Shown here: in pieces, positions 23,760 through 34,325 of the stretch | Layout of the letters: every line of letters starts with the position of its first letter | How positions within the stretch are numbered: position 1 is the stretch's first letter | Source of the DNA: Capitulum mitella | Lineage: Eukaryota > Arthropoda > Thecostraca > Pollicipedomorpha > Pollicipedidae | NCBI GenBank assembly: GCA_030062745.1 | Contig: CP099839.1 | Coordinates: forward strand, 25,595,324 to 25,659,323 | DNA length: 64,000 bases | Direction of reading: 5' to 3' | Notes under the pieces: model-generated | The model's database searches: none | Told to the model about the DNA's origin: nothing | Seen by the model: the letters and a program-made list of their open reading frames with translations, nothing else | Position numbers and translations under genes: made by a program

Positions 23760-24324
23760 GGTTTTAGAACAATTCTATGACATAAATTACGCTTCCGACT
23801 TTTGGGATATTCACGGCGGCTTCAAGAGTGGAAGCATTCGTTCTGCTGAGATTTGACTTGCCCTGGGACGTCATTCGTGATGTTAAACACCGTAAACCGC
23901 ACATTTACTAAAACCTCTCGTGGGCTATCGTTCACAGTTTAAAACGCTTCGATTGGTTCATAAGTTACAAAGTTAGACGGGAGGGGACAAAAGTGCCTCC
24001 CACCAGCGAATGACGTAGTTCTAAATAGGCCAGCTGTCGCCGAGTTTAAACACGAATATACTTAATTTCGTGAGGTTATTCACGAGAAGCGCTATGCTGT
24101 CTGCGTGGTACGTCTGCGTCTCGGAGAGAAACGAATGAAAACAAAAGGCTTCATGTCTACGTGAGAGTGGCAAAACGTGGTTATTCATGCTCCGCCTATG
24201 ACCGAATGCCGAGTGTGACTACCCATGTGGTTTATCGTTGGAGTTTTTAGTCCTGAATAGCAGACCCCAGCTGACTCTAACTCTATTGGAGGCCCGGCTG
24301 GGAATGTGCACACACACACAGACG
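23760..24324. other. Spacer with possible D-type relic end
   Basis: GGGAGGGGACAAAAGTGCC followed by TCCCACC (23980-24005) resembles the G/C hairpin of the family D ends (GGGGCACAAAAGTGCCCC). No TTAA or body could be aligned. No gene is seen. Confidence 0.35.
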
Positions 24325-24395
24325 ACCAGAAAACGCCGACACTGTCTCCGACCGACGTCAGTGGAGCCTCTACTGTCTCCCAGCCTCACCCCTAT
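24325..24395. repeat. Dispersed repeat K, fragment 1
   Basis: About 70 bp similar to 44826-44890. Shared words are CCAGAAAA, the CCGACC-ACGTCA segment, GAGCCT and ACTGTCTC. Read on the minus strand, the two copies share the residues ETV, VGD and VFW in one frame, which hints at an old coding origin. Confidence 0.45.
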
Positions 24396-25504
24396 CCTAC
24401 ATGTGAAACCCACATCCAGGTTGGTCATATTGCACCTTCTGATGAGATGGGTACACTCTAGGCATCTCCTGTAACTCTACATGCTTGGGCATATGAGGTC
24501 TTTGACCCCCAAATGCCCATTGGGATGCCTGAAAGCGTCAATGGCTTAAAGTTTCGTACACCAAGACCCCAGCTCCCTTACTTATCCACTTACTTATAAT
24601 GGGTTTTAAGACATGCCACGACTCACTGGCCATTACGCGCCGTCTGAGGTCTGCGTGAGTCACGCTTCTGTGGCGTGTGGGCGATGAGTTTCGAAACAGG
24701 GCAAGCGGCCCATTTAACGTTACAAAGAGAAGGAGACGTGAACACAAACAATTAGCTAAGTCTGAGTTTGCATGTGCGCAGACTAATTAAAAGCCGCGTG
24801 GAAGACCAGCAAGTGTGGAAGCCACCGTGAAGCGGCCGCATGGGGAAGATGACACGGGTAATCGCCTCGACCACTGCAAGTGTCATTACTTGAGCCTTCC
24901 TTTAAAATGTTGCTCTAAGATTTACGCTAGTTTCTGGCCGAGGTGACGGCACTTGACCTACTATCACGAAGAACACCGAGGGGTCTGCATCTTGCGGGCT
25001 AAGACGAGATCGCCCACACCGCGTCTCACGCCGGCTGAGCGTCCACGCTAGCACGCTGGGGGTTGAGGAAGAGAAGGATGAGTGGGAGAGAGAGACAGAA
25101 TTGCTGATGTGGTGGTGGTGCTGTGCTAAAGTTCTCCTGCTTTGTGCGTTGTCATGCTCCTGCTATGTCATTCAGGCGCTTGAATAACAGTTTCAAAAGG
25201 TCTGAGTGCTGGTTTGCCAAGGGTGTTCAGAGTGAGTTGGATTGCGAATAGTGGCAGATTCCGCCGTGAAACGGGCACTCTGTTTAGAAGCGTTGCTTTT
25301 GGTAGGCTTGCTAGTGCTAGGGGCTTACCAAAAGTGTCTGTAAGAAAACAAATTTTAAATCTTAGGTGTATGTAAAAAATGCCATTAGAATAAAAGATAA
25401 AAGCCAGAATCATTAATTTTATACAACAAAGTGACAGCAAAAATATATGCAAATGGTGTATGTCTTTATCTATGAATGTCCATCGATCTGTCCATCTGTC
25501 CATA
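24396..25504. other. Spacer, no supported gene
   Basis: No gene seen. The minus frame at 25168-25563 (131 aa) is driven by A/T-rich and (TA)n sequence. GTGGTGGTGGTGCTGTG lies near 25111. Confidence 0.4.
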
Positions 25505-25699
25505 CCTGTATAAATATATATATATATATATATCCAGTATATATACGTATAGACCGTATACATCTGGGATATTCGCGATTTTTATTTGATCAGCATTAAA
25601 AAAAATATAAATTTCCCTTGTCTAAAACAAAGTGGGCCGAATCCGTCGAGACCTGCATTTGGCGAGGTTAACTTGTCGGGCTCTCGGCTGGACACCCTG
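25505..25699 (-). mobile_element. LINE 3' tail with (TA)n terminus, copy 2
   Basis: On the minus strand this follows the RNase H relic directly: CGAGAGCCCGACAAGTTAAC, then CGGATTCGGCCCAC, then TGATCAAATAAAAATC, ending in (TA)n at 25507-25533. The same tail without the coding part occurs at 19080-19270 and 52660-52845. This identifies it as the 3' end of a non-LTR element. Confidence 0.55.
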
Positions 25700-26340
25700 G
25701 ATGCCTGCTGATGGCATTTACACAAAACGACATCTCTGCCTAGTCGGATGTGGTGTTGGAGGGCTGTATTTCAGTCGTTCACTGGCAATTTCATGTCGAA
25801 GCGAGTGCTGCAATGTAATGCTTGTTTTGCAGTGTTCCGTTCGCTCGTTCCCTTTGATGTCTGCGTGTCCCGGCATTCGAAGGGATGAAATGTTGTTTGC
25901 GTCACGGGACATGTGCCGCTGTACGTGATCTGTGATGTAGCGTGATGGGTCGACCGTGATGCAATACTGATTTCGAGTCGGAGCAGACAACCACGATAAT
26001 CCTGTGTCTGGTTGATAGCCATGGGTAGACCTGATAGACCAAGGGCTATCAGGATGACCATAGCTTCCGCTGTGAAAATGGATGTTTTGCCTGGGCGATG
26101 TGAGTCCAAATCCGACTTTGCAGTCGATTTTGGACCCGTCCGTGCACATGGAAGGTTTGTGGTTGATAACTGTGGCGCGCTCGCTGAACCTGGCGTGGAT
26201 TTCTGTTTGCGCTATGTCTGCCTTACGTTCTGTGAGTAGGTATTCAACGGTGGACGGTGTGTGTATTCAGAATGGCTCGAAGGGCGATCTGGGTGCCGTA
26301 TGGTGCAACATACTGAAGGCCTGCTAGAGCCGTGCATTCT
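25700..26340 (-). pseudogene. Non-LTR retrotransposon relic: RT thumb and RNase H
   Basis: A decayed polyprotein 3' end read on the minus strand across at least three frames. From 26330 down: an RT C-terminal (thumb-like) APYGT segment, then YLLTERKADIAQTEIHARF, then TDGSK (the first RNase H aspartate motif). Next come VGFGLTS, TAEAMVILIAL (the glutamate helix), GCLLRLEISIASRSTHHATS, and MPGHADIKGNERTE, the usual (W)xPGHxxIxGNExA box of LINE RNase H. Frameshifts separate these blocks and TAG/TGA codons occur, so it is dead. Domain order and motifs fit RNase H-bearing LINE clades (I, R1 or LOA type). I cannot choose between them. The upstream start at ~26345 abuts repeat K, which suggests 5' truncation. 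Confidence 0.75.
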
Positions 26341-26344
26341 CCAG

Positions 26345-26600
26345 CCACCCCAAGACCCTCCCACACATGCACAAATTCGGCATTAATCACAATACCGCGC
26401 GTGGCTTGAAGCTGCACGCTCGATTTTTCTAAACGCTGAGAAGCGGTCGCCGAAGGTCACGCGGCAAATACACAAGACCGGAAGTCATTCTTAAATACAA
26501 TGCCGGCCAGACAGTCGCTTCTGGCTGCTTGCGGCCCCCGACAGGTTGCGACAGGTCGCACCAAATTTGACGTCGTTGGACTATATGTCAGGATCGACGT
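26345..26600. repeat. Dispersed repeat K, fragment 2
   Basis: Similar to 44885-45140. Shared blocks are CATTAATCAC, CGCGYGGCTTGAWG, TGCRCRCTCGATT, GGTC...AAGTCA and CCCGACG-GTTG. At 44.8 kb this segment is contiguous with the part seen here at 24325-24395, so the local copy is split by about 2 kb that includes the LINE relic. Confidence 0.5.
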
Positions 26601-27539
26601 GGGCATTACGCTCATCGCCAGTATGATTGGCTAATCACCGCACGAGACAGCTGTCTGTTCGATCAAAACCATCAGTCCGATGCTCGGCAAAACGCAGCTT
26701 GCAGTCATCGACACCGATCGTTTGTCGAATGAATCGACAGCATCCACATAAAACAGTCAGACCTCATGATCAGCCGTGATGATGCGTCCTCACAAAGCTG
26801 CCATTGAAGGATGCAGTGGTAGCTGTTTGCAACAAGCTGACCGTAAATGGCACTATGTTTGGAGGAACCGAAGGAACCTAGTTGGACGTGAACAGTGTCA
26901 GTATATATAAAGCCCTGCTCGCTGACTGCCTGGAGTGTACATATGCCCGCTGTACCTACACAGGAACCAAGAAAAGATCTTCGCATGGGCCAAAACACAT
27001 TGGTCGTCCTAATAAACGTTCTCTTGGAACATTCTGGAGAAATCATCCTTCAGACAGGTGATAAGGGCCATCTGTTGGAAAAACAACATAGCTGGATAGT
27101 AGATGACCACGTTTTCAGCATTCATCTCTACGGGGAGTCCCTAGAAATGAGATAAACATAGTCATAGAGAGCCACGAAGAGGCAAGACAGTGATAAGTCC
27201 GACCCACAGTTCTAGACACACTTGCAGAGAGATGGAAACTGTCGCACAGACGAATAAACCAGACGGGAGGCGGGCGGTCACAGACGCAAGGCGAAAAACG
27301 AGGTCAGGGAGCGTTTCGGAAAGAATGACAGACGTGCAGACTGCCAACCAAACAGGGTTAAATCGCAGTCGTTGTGATCATGTTCACCGTAGTGTTCAGC
27401 GCAAGAAAATTCCAGAATATGGCCGAGACAGAAATCGATATGATTAAAATATCACTCGCCAAATCACTTGCAATCATTGCCGCCCTGGTTAAGTGAGCGG
27501 GGAAATTCTCGACCGCAGCAGTCTGAAAATGTTTAAAAC
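26601..27539. other. Spacer, no supported gene
   Basis: No gene or repeat recognised. The minus frame at 26705-27046 and plus frames at 26895-27155 and 27190-27447 have no domains. Confidence 0.4.
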
Positions 27540-28075
27540 TGTCCTTGGACGCCAGGCGCGTGCCTGTAGCGTATGACGTCGAGCGGCGCTAAAAAAGTGA
27601 CGTTTTGAGGTCAGGTCGGCGGGGCCGGCGTCGGCGTTCTGTCGCACCGGCAAAACAGGTCAGAGCCGGCGCCGACCTGTTTGTTTAGAAAGTTGGTCGC
27701 GGACGAGCGCGCGCGTCGGCGGCGAGGCGCCTGCGCCGTCAGCACGTCTCGGGCGGCTCCCAAAATGGCCGCTCCGTATTGATCGCGTCCCGTTCGCCTT
27801 CTTCTCCCCCTGTGACCCTCCGGGGAAGGAGACGACCTCGGCTCCCCGCCGTCGGCCGCCGGTGCCGCCCCTATCGATTCGGAGTCGCGCTGCCCGGCGC
27901 GGAGGCGGGTCGCCGTCGGAGACCAGGCGCTCCGGCTGGCGTCTCCCCGCCGCCGGGGTCACCACCGGGTCGGCGGCCTGGTGACTGGTGCTCAGACGCC
28001 GGCGGGGTCTGGTGACTGGTGCTCGGTCGCCGGCGGTACCCTCCAGTTGCGACTGACGTGCCTTGCTGCGGAAAT
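27540..28075. promoter_or_regulatory. CpG-rich block, possible promoter region
   Basis: The strongest GC- and CpG-rich block in the window, rich in CGGCG, GCGCGCG and GCCGGCGCCGACC strings. It contains AAAATGGCCGCTCC (27762-27775), which resembles a YY1-type AAGATGGCGGC promoter site, and AGGTCAGGTCGG near 27610. Two 31-bp tandem units lie at 27978-28039. Long frames on both strands (minus 27660-27965, plus 27779-28015) are arginine- and proline-rich, as GC-rich DNA gives by chance. No adjoining exon could be identified, so promoter function is an inference. Confidence 0.3.
27978..28039. repeat. 31-bp tandem duplication
   Basis: Two units of CTGGTGACTGGTGCTC followed by (A/G)G(A/T)CGCCGGCGG, adjacent, inside the CpG-rich block. 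Confidence 0.7.
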
Positions 28076-29649
28076 CTGACGGCTGGGTCGAGAAAGAAAG
28101 CGGGTGAAAGGTGCTTTCACCTCCGAATTGTAATCAGATGGAACAAGATATTCAGAGGTGGCCTTAGAGCACGAGTTTCATTCCGAATACTTTTGGTGGG
28201 GCCAGAGCCCTGCTAATGCTTTTTTCATTTTAAGAATCGTCCTGCGGGCGTTGACTGGGAAGAAATGGTCAGGCCCCCCCCCCCCCCAATAACTTCCAGT
28301 AAACAACATAGGTGCATGGAGGATTATCAGCACTCAGTGGCGGCGAATCGTATTTTCGGAAGCGGGAGGGGCAAACAACTTTTCAGGGGCCTCTCAAACG
28401 GCGTGGGGCCCCTCTGGCGGCAATGCATGTGTATCTGTATGCACTACGCAAGCAGGCGTATATGCATACATACAGCACAAAATAAGAAGGTCAGGTCCGT
28501 GTCCAGGTTATGTTTATCTCACAGTTAGCAATCTCGGCATTATATCACTTGGGCTACAACTTGGGTATCACGTGAACTATTTTATACGGTAACACCACAA
28601 TTGCGGGAACTTCGTGTACTGAAAAACTGTGCTGCTTGCATACAGCAAAGTCACCGACGGTGAAAGCTGTTCCGAATAAAAATGGACGCTCATGAACACG
28701 TTTTCACCATCGACTGCATTAGCATATGTTGCACTAATTGTACTAGCATGCGTGTTCCTTCTGCCCTTCTTCGCGACACTCGCAGCGGTAAAATACGACG
28801 TGGCTCTTCGGTCCCAGGATCAGTGCGGGCCGTCGGCGGCTGGAAGGGAGGAAAGTGGCGCACAGATGCCAAGGCACGGCAGTGGTTACTCAACCACATC
28901 AAGCACGCCGTGCACGCTGACCCGCATACCGCTTTGCAAGGGTCTGACTATGAATCCCATCACTGCCTGAGTATCCCGTCTTCTCAGCCACCGTGGTGAG
29001 ATGGTGGCGACCCATCAGACCTGCTGTCTGGTGGGGTCGCCGGGATCGCTGCTGTCTTTGTTACAGCTGTTATAGATGTGGTCTTTGAATCGGTGAAATC
29101 CATGAGAAGCCAGTCACTCCTAATAACCACATGAACAAACTGCAATGAACGATTTTCGATTGAGAGTTTGACTTTGCTTTCTGGAGACCACAACGCCCAC
29201 GTATTCGCCTGTTAGGCTCGCAAAAGTCCGGCGGGCCCCGAAAAGTTGACCGGGCGGGCGCCGCAAATTTTGAAAGCGTTATGTCTACCGTCAGTGCAGC
29301 GGCAGGTGGGGGACGGGGGTCAGTGGAGGAGGCATGACATCATTGAGAATTGCGACGTAAAAAGCCTTGGCTGCCGGGTGCGCAAGGACCGGCATGCATT
29401 ACGGCCTGCCTCCAGGATTCTTCAGCTACGTCACGCTTTTTGACCTTCAAAGGCACCATGAAGGTTTGTTTCTGTCGCCCCTTAGCGAGTCATCACTCTT
29501 GCTGTTGACCATTAACGTTAAGCTAGCTTGCACCTTATGAAGGCTTCATGGGACGGTTTACCTATCCGCTCGTAGACTATCCTGGTCCGCGGAAAGTGAG
29601 CAGTAGAGGTCATGCGGGCCCTAAGCCACGGGCCCCAAGCCCATGGCTT
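28076..29649. other. Spacer with isolated hAT-type end
   Basis: A 14-C run lies at 28274-28287. CAGTGGCGGCGAATC at 28335-28349 looks like a hAT terminal motif without an identified partner. A hydrophobic plus frame (28692-28970) has one stretch, ALAYVALIVLACVFLLPFF, that could span a membrane. It overlaps another frame and has no other support. Confidence 0.35.
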
Positions 29650-30867
29650 TTAACCCTATTCCCGGAGGGCTAGACGGTATGGTCGATTCCCGGCAGGGGG
29701 GTCGGTTCGGCCACCCCCCTGAGATCTCGAGAACTACACATCCGATTTCATCGCAACAAACGGAAATCGATTTGCCATGACGTAAACTACACTTAAATAA
29801 AGAGAAATTTCCAAAATTTTGAAAGGTGTAGATACGGGGGGGGGGGCAAAAATGTCAAAATCAGGGATATTTTTAGACTTCTTATAACTCCGTTGTTTAT
29901 GGACCGATTTCGATGAAACTGGCATGAACCGAGAGATGATGGATAGGACTTTTACCATTGGTACACATATCTCAAATTTTGAGAAAATTCATGGGCGTTC
30001 ACAGGGTTTCAGAAATAGGAGGACTAGTTTTCCAACAACTGAATGAACAAAGAAGGCAAAAACACTTTTTTGGCTTCTGCTAGTCATGCTATGCTAAAGA
30101 AGTACAAATCGCATTACAGCGTTTGTATAATGTTAGCATAGGCGGTGCCAGGGACATGAAAAAGGGGGAACTGTCATGGTCACACGTTCTTCAGATCAAC
30201 TTGTGACCTTTGACCTTAAATGACCTCCAGTGACCTTGGAGTCACTTGGAATGATCTCGTGTGCATTGAATGCTATCTGTAAACGTTTTAATCATTTGAA
30301 TTCACTCTATTTCAAAAATTTCATTTTATGGCTATTGCGATATAGGGTACGCGCACTGACATTTTATGTCATAGCTCCGTGACCCGACCTGGTATCAAGC
30401 TGACACTTGATACACAAGTAGAGGGCATCTTTCTACACCTTATATATTCAGGGTTTGGCATTTGGAAAAAAACAGCACCGAAATTATTGCAATAAAACCA
30501 AACTTTAACTTTTGATCTTGACCTGACCTTGTAAAGTGATCTCTGATAAACAAAATTATATCTGCACATTGTTCAACTATTTAGCTATACATCCATATAA
30601 AGTTTTAAGTCCTATCATAAAAACGCTGTTTTTGGAAGACATTTTCCTTTTTCCCTCAACATGGCCAAAAATGGCCTGAGGTGCCTCCCAAAAACGTTGC
30701 CTGACTTCTCCCCTGAGGAAAACAGAATTTTGAAATTTTGTCACGGCACGTAAAAAGAATAGCTAGGAAACGTCACGAAGTTTCGTGAAGCTGCGTCAAA
30801 AAGCCTGGAATTGGCAAGCAAAAAACCCGAGGGGGCGAATTCAGCCCCCTGTCTGGAATAGGGTTAA
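29650..30867 (+). mobile_element. TTAA family A element, full copy 1
   Basis: A 1218-bp unit with TTAA at both edges. Left: TTAACCCTATTCCCGGAGGG. Right: TCTGGAATAGGGTTAA, giving inverted TTAACCCTATTCC termini. A G-run/C-run hairpin lies inside each end: GGGGGGTCGG...CCACCCCCC at 29694-29717, and GGGGGCGAATTCAGCCCCC at 30832-30850. GAGATCTCGAGAACTACAC follows the left hairpin. The body contains TGACCTTTGACCTTAAATG (30205-30223), TGACCTCCAGTGACCTTGG (30222-30240), and TTGACCTGACCTTG (30518-30531). A 10-G run occurs at 29837-29847. No open frame of size is present. Confidence 0.85.
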
Positions 30868-32430
30868 TGGGCTCTCGATTACACCAAGAACCCACTGTCC
30901 TTGGCAAGGTCCAGAGACTCCGGATATGTGCGGGATTTTCTGAAGACCCCGAAATTTTGCTTGCGAAAATTTGCCGCCGAAACTGGGCTCCTGACTTTCA
31001 ATCGGCTCCTAAATACACCAATGGCTCCTGACCCTCTCTGGAGGCCCATGTACATATGTGGAGAGTCTCTTGACTTGAACAGGGGCCAGTAACGTACCCA
31101 CAGGGTGTGGGGTCAGGGACCATGTCAACCGAAGGTGGTGGAAGCCCCCGCTACTTTAAAAGGAGTGGGGCAGAAGATCACACTGCTTTTAAGCAGTTTA
31201 AGGCGCCCGTAGGACGCCCATGACGTCAAAAACGGGCCTCTGAGGCATCAACATAAAGCCCCGAGCCTAAAAAGGGCCCCCAATCCGGAAAGGGTCTCTT
31301 TAAGCCACAAAAATGACCCTCTTGGTCGTGACGGCCCTTTGGACCTAATGTGGCCCACTCCTGGACGAAATCTTGGTTACACCGTTGGTCCCAGTGGCAC
31401 CAAAATAGGACCTTGTGCCTAAAAAGGTCCCTGAATAATAGAAAAACAGGTTCCTGAATCACGAAGAAGGTCCCCTTATCTGGAAAGGCCCCTTGACCCA
31501 TTTGACCTTCTCTTGGACAAAATCCTAGGCACGTCATTGGAGGGGTTCAGTTTATTGGGGATCTATTGGAAGTCAGGGGCTCCTGCAACTAATGTTCAAG
31601 GTCCATTGGGACCCCTAGCTTTCAAATAGCCTCTGGATACACCAAGGGCCTCTGGCTCTTTCCCGGATACCCTAAGCATGTCTGGAGTGCCTTTGGACTT
31701 TACCAAAAGCTTTGGGCCTTCCGTATCTAGGTTACTGAAATTCAGGAGCCCCTGTGGCTCCTGAATTTCAGCTCTCTTCCTTATAAGGAGTCCATGGTGG
31801 TCACTGGCTTTCAAAAGATCCTGGCACACCCAGAACCCCAGCCCTGATCAGGCCTAAGGGCCCTTGGTACGTACGAGGTGTTCTGGAGAGCACCAGGGGC
31901 TCTTGTGTATTTTGGTTACCCATTGGAAAGACGGGGTCCCTGAGGCTGCCATCGGTCCATTGGGCCTCCTGACTTTCGAAGGATCCGAAGGTACACCAAG
32001 GACCCCTGGCCTTCTCCAGGGGTCTTCCTTCACATATCCAGATGTCTTTAGACTTACCGGGGGCCATCTGTGTATTTGGGAGCCCATTGGAAGTCAGGCG
32101 CTCCTGTCGCTGCTAGGGACCCATTGGGGTCCCCGAACTTCAAAGGGTCTGGAAACACACCGAGGGCCCCTGATCCTTTTTGAAATGCCCTCTGCATATC
32201 TGGATGGTCTTTGGTGTTGACCAGGGGCCCTCGGTGTGTTTGGGCGCCCTGTAAGAGTTTGAGCTTCCAGCCAGAGCCAACCGCCAAATGTATTCGGGGA
32301 CCACTAGGAGTCACAGGGCTTTGTGACTTCTATGAAGTCGCGCTGGGCACGCGGCTTTCGAATGGCCCAGAATATATAAAGAGTCTCTGGTAAGTGATCA
32401 GGTCCAGAGATCCTCTAGGTATGTACATGA
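30868..32430. repeat. Degenerate ~170-bp tandem array
   Basis: Imperfect units spaced about 165-175 bp apart carry the same order of phrases. These are CCATTGGG(A/G)(C/T)CCC, ACTTTCRAAGG, ACACCAAGGGCC, a CTCTNCATATCTGGATGTC-like stretch, ACCAGGGGC, and a CTGTGTATTTGGG-like stretch. The clearest anchors are at ~31590, 31785, 31955 and 32125. Weaker units lie at 30880-31095 and 32290-32400. Minus frames here are repeat translations, not a gene. Confidence 0.6.
31250..31545. repeat. 152-bp tandem dimer
   Basis: Two units with the same landmarks 152 bp apart: GCCTAAAAAGGGCCC (31266) and GCCTAAAAAGGTCCC (31418). CTCCTGGACGAAATCTTGG (31358) and CTCTTGGACAAAATCCTAGG (31510) show the same spacing. 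Confidence 0.6.
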
Positions 32431-33013
32431 GTTTCTGGGGGAATGGGGGGGGGGGGAAATGTTGGTCACATTTAAATTTATTTATGTAATATCTATTTAT
32501 GCATTTATGTAATATCTACGCTAACGTGTTAATGGGCCCCTGCGCAAACACAGGGTCCTGTCAACATTTGGAGGGGAAAAATCATATTCTTCCTCCCAAA
32601 AGAATGGAATGGGGACAGCTGCCCTCCAGCCCCATCACCAGTCCCCCCCTCCCCAATGCTTATCTACTGTCCTTGCCTGCACTTCAAAAAATAAATAAAT
32701 GAATAAAAATTGGGATCGTACTTTGTCAACAGCTCATCGCATCACTCCCCTACCTCCGATTCCAAAACCATTTGGCCTTTTTGAAGCTGATTTAACCGGT
32801 CGTGTTTAATTTCTTTAGTTTAATTTCTTGATAAACTTGTCTCATTTACTTATGGTGTAAACTGACATTGGGGAAGGCGCGAGGGCTGGCGACTACGAGA
32901 CGTCGTCAGTTTGACTGGGCGGCAGACACCAGTAATAAAACTGAATAACCCCGGGACCAAACAATGCAATGTGGCAAACCCAAATCCTTGATGTAGTCGT
33001 TCCTAGCCCTCTT
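32431..33013. other. Spacer, no supported gene
   Basis: It contains a G-run (32444-32456), a TTTATG/ATTTA-rich stretch at 32468-32520 and AAATAAATAAATGAATAAAAA near 32690. No gene. Confidence 0.4.
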
Positions 33014-34325
33014 TTAACCCGCGCAGTGGAAAGGGATTTCGCGCTATCGCGCACTAGAAGGGGGGGGGGGCACAAAAGTGCCCCCTCTGATCTCGGAGAC
33101 GGAAAGAGCTAGAGACATGAAATGTGGACACGGCGGGGCCATAACGGTTTACGCTGTGTGCAATTTTTATGACCCTGTGTCAATACAGTCAAGGTCAAAT
33201 GGGATTGAAAAGGTCAGCTTTGGACATTTTCTCTTCCCGTACAGGTTATTCCGTACAACTTTTTGGACGAAACGGGAAAAGGGTGTTGGTTTGCGCGTTA
33301 AAACGTGGAATACGACAACTGCCATTCATTTGACGTTTTGTCTGATTTTGGGCCGAAGTCATGTCACGTCAATGACCAATGACGTCATCTTTTGCAGATC
33401 AGATTTCGAGTAACACGGGATAGCTTGAGCCTAAATGAGAGCGCTACACGCATCTTTTGGCATATTTTCAATGAAGGTACCCATTATCGGCACATTTGAT
33501 CACTTCCAACGTTTATATTGATGTATGTATGTATATGTATACATGCATACACATGTGAGTATCATTGTGCGAAACGTGCTTTTGGTAGGGTCTTTGAATG
33601 CATATTTCATGCCGATCGACATATTGCAAACCAAATCTAGACCAGGTCACAAAATAGATGCCCTTGACCTTCGATGACCTTGACCGGCACTGACCATTGT
33701 ATATATAAGCGTATCCATGGGCACACACGTGTTTTTATTAGCGTCTCTGAATGCATATTTCATACAAATCGACATGTCGCAAAACAAATCTGGACCAGGT
33801 CACAAGATATTTGACCTTGGCCTTCGATGACCTTGACTTCCACTGATCCTAGTATATGTAAGCGAGTCAGTGTGCGCACACGTATTTTTCATTACGGTCT
33901 CTGAATGCATGTTTCATACAAACCTCCAAGTTGCAAAGCAAATCAGGATCAGGTGACAAGCTGTTTGACCTTGACCTTTGGTGACCTTGACCCTTATTGC
34001 CCCTGGCTTTGGTTTTGGTGCATCCATCATTTATGCCCCAATGACGTCGCCTAATAGTGTTCAAACGGTAATCTTAGGTAGAACGCTAGTCCTTCCGCAA
34101 TGTTCCCATTTGTCAGCGCCAACCGTGATTTTCGTTGTTTGCTTGACTTCAGATGCTTGAAACTTTGAAAACTTCCGGTTGATTTTCGATTTTTCTGCGT
34201 CAGTCGACGTGCTGTTCAATTGACATAAATGTTACAAGGTAGCAGCAACCAGCTCCGATCCGTTCTCGAGATTAAGAAAACAGGTGGGGGGCACAAAAAG
34301 ACCTCCCTTCAAATTCGCGTGTTAA
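33014..34325 (+). mobile_element. TTAA-type ~1.3-kb element, family D
   Basis: Left: TTAACCCGCGCAGTGG. Right: AATTCGCGTGTTAA, so the ends read TTAACMCGCG inward on both sides. The hairpin AGGGG...GGGCACAAAAGTGCCCCC (33060-33086) lies inside the left end. GGTGGGGGGCACAAAAAGACC followed by TCCC lies inside the right end. TCTCGAGATT near the right end mirrors the CTCGAGAAC of family A. The body holds three ~155-bp tandem units. No protein is encoded. Confidence 0.75.
33555..34010. repeat. ~155-bp tandem units inside family D
   Basis: Three consecutive units, each with ACACGTG/ACGTATTTTT-like DNA, then a (T)CTCTGAATGCATRTTTCAT phrase, CAAATC, GGACCAGGTCACAA, and TTGACCTT-GATGACCTTGAC, ending before a TATATRTAAGCG phrase. 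GAATGCATATTTCAT recurs at ~33596 and ~33751, and GAATGCATGTTTCAT at ~33904. Confidence 0.75.

Noticed and set aside
24434-24450. CTGATGAGATGGG as a hammerhead ribozyme core
   Set aside because: No matching GAAAC core or closing stems within a plausible distance.
27660-28015. Arginine/proline-rich frames in the CpG block as genes
   Set aside because: Both strands are open over the same GC-rich DNA, which is expected from composition; no domain or start context.
29650-29663. TTAACCC ends as interstitial telomere repeats
   Set aside because: They occur once per element end, not in tandem, and the unit is TTAA plus a family-specific continuation.
29677-29692. GGTCGATTCCCGGC as a tRNA B box
   Set aside because: No A box or cloverleaf could be found upstream; the sequence belongs to the family A terminus and changes in copy 2.
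31596-32393. Several overlapping frames (60-118 aa) as a repeat-containing protein
   Set aside because: They are translations of the degenerate ~170-bp tandem DNA repeat in different frames and on both strands, with no consistent frame kept between units.
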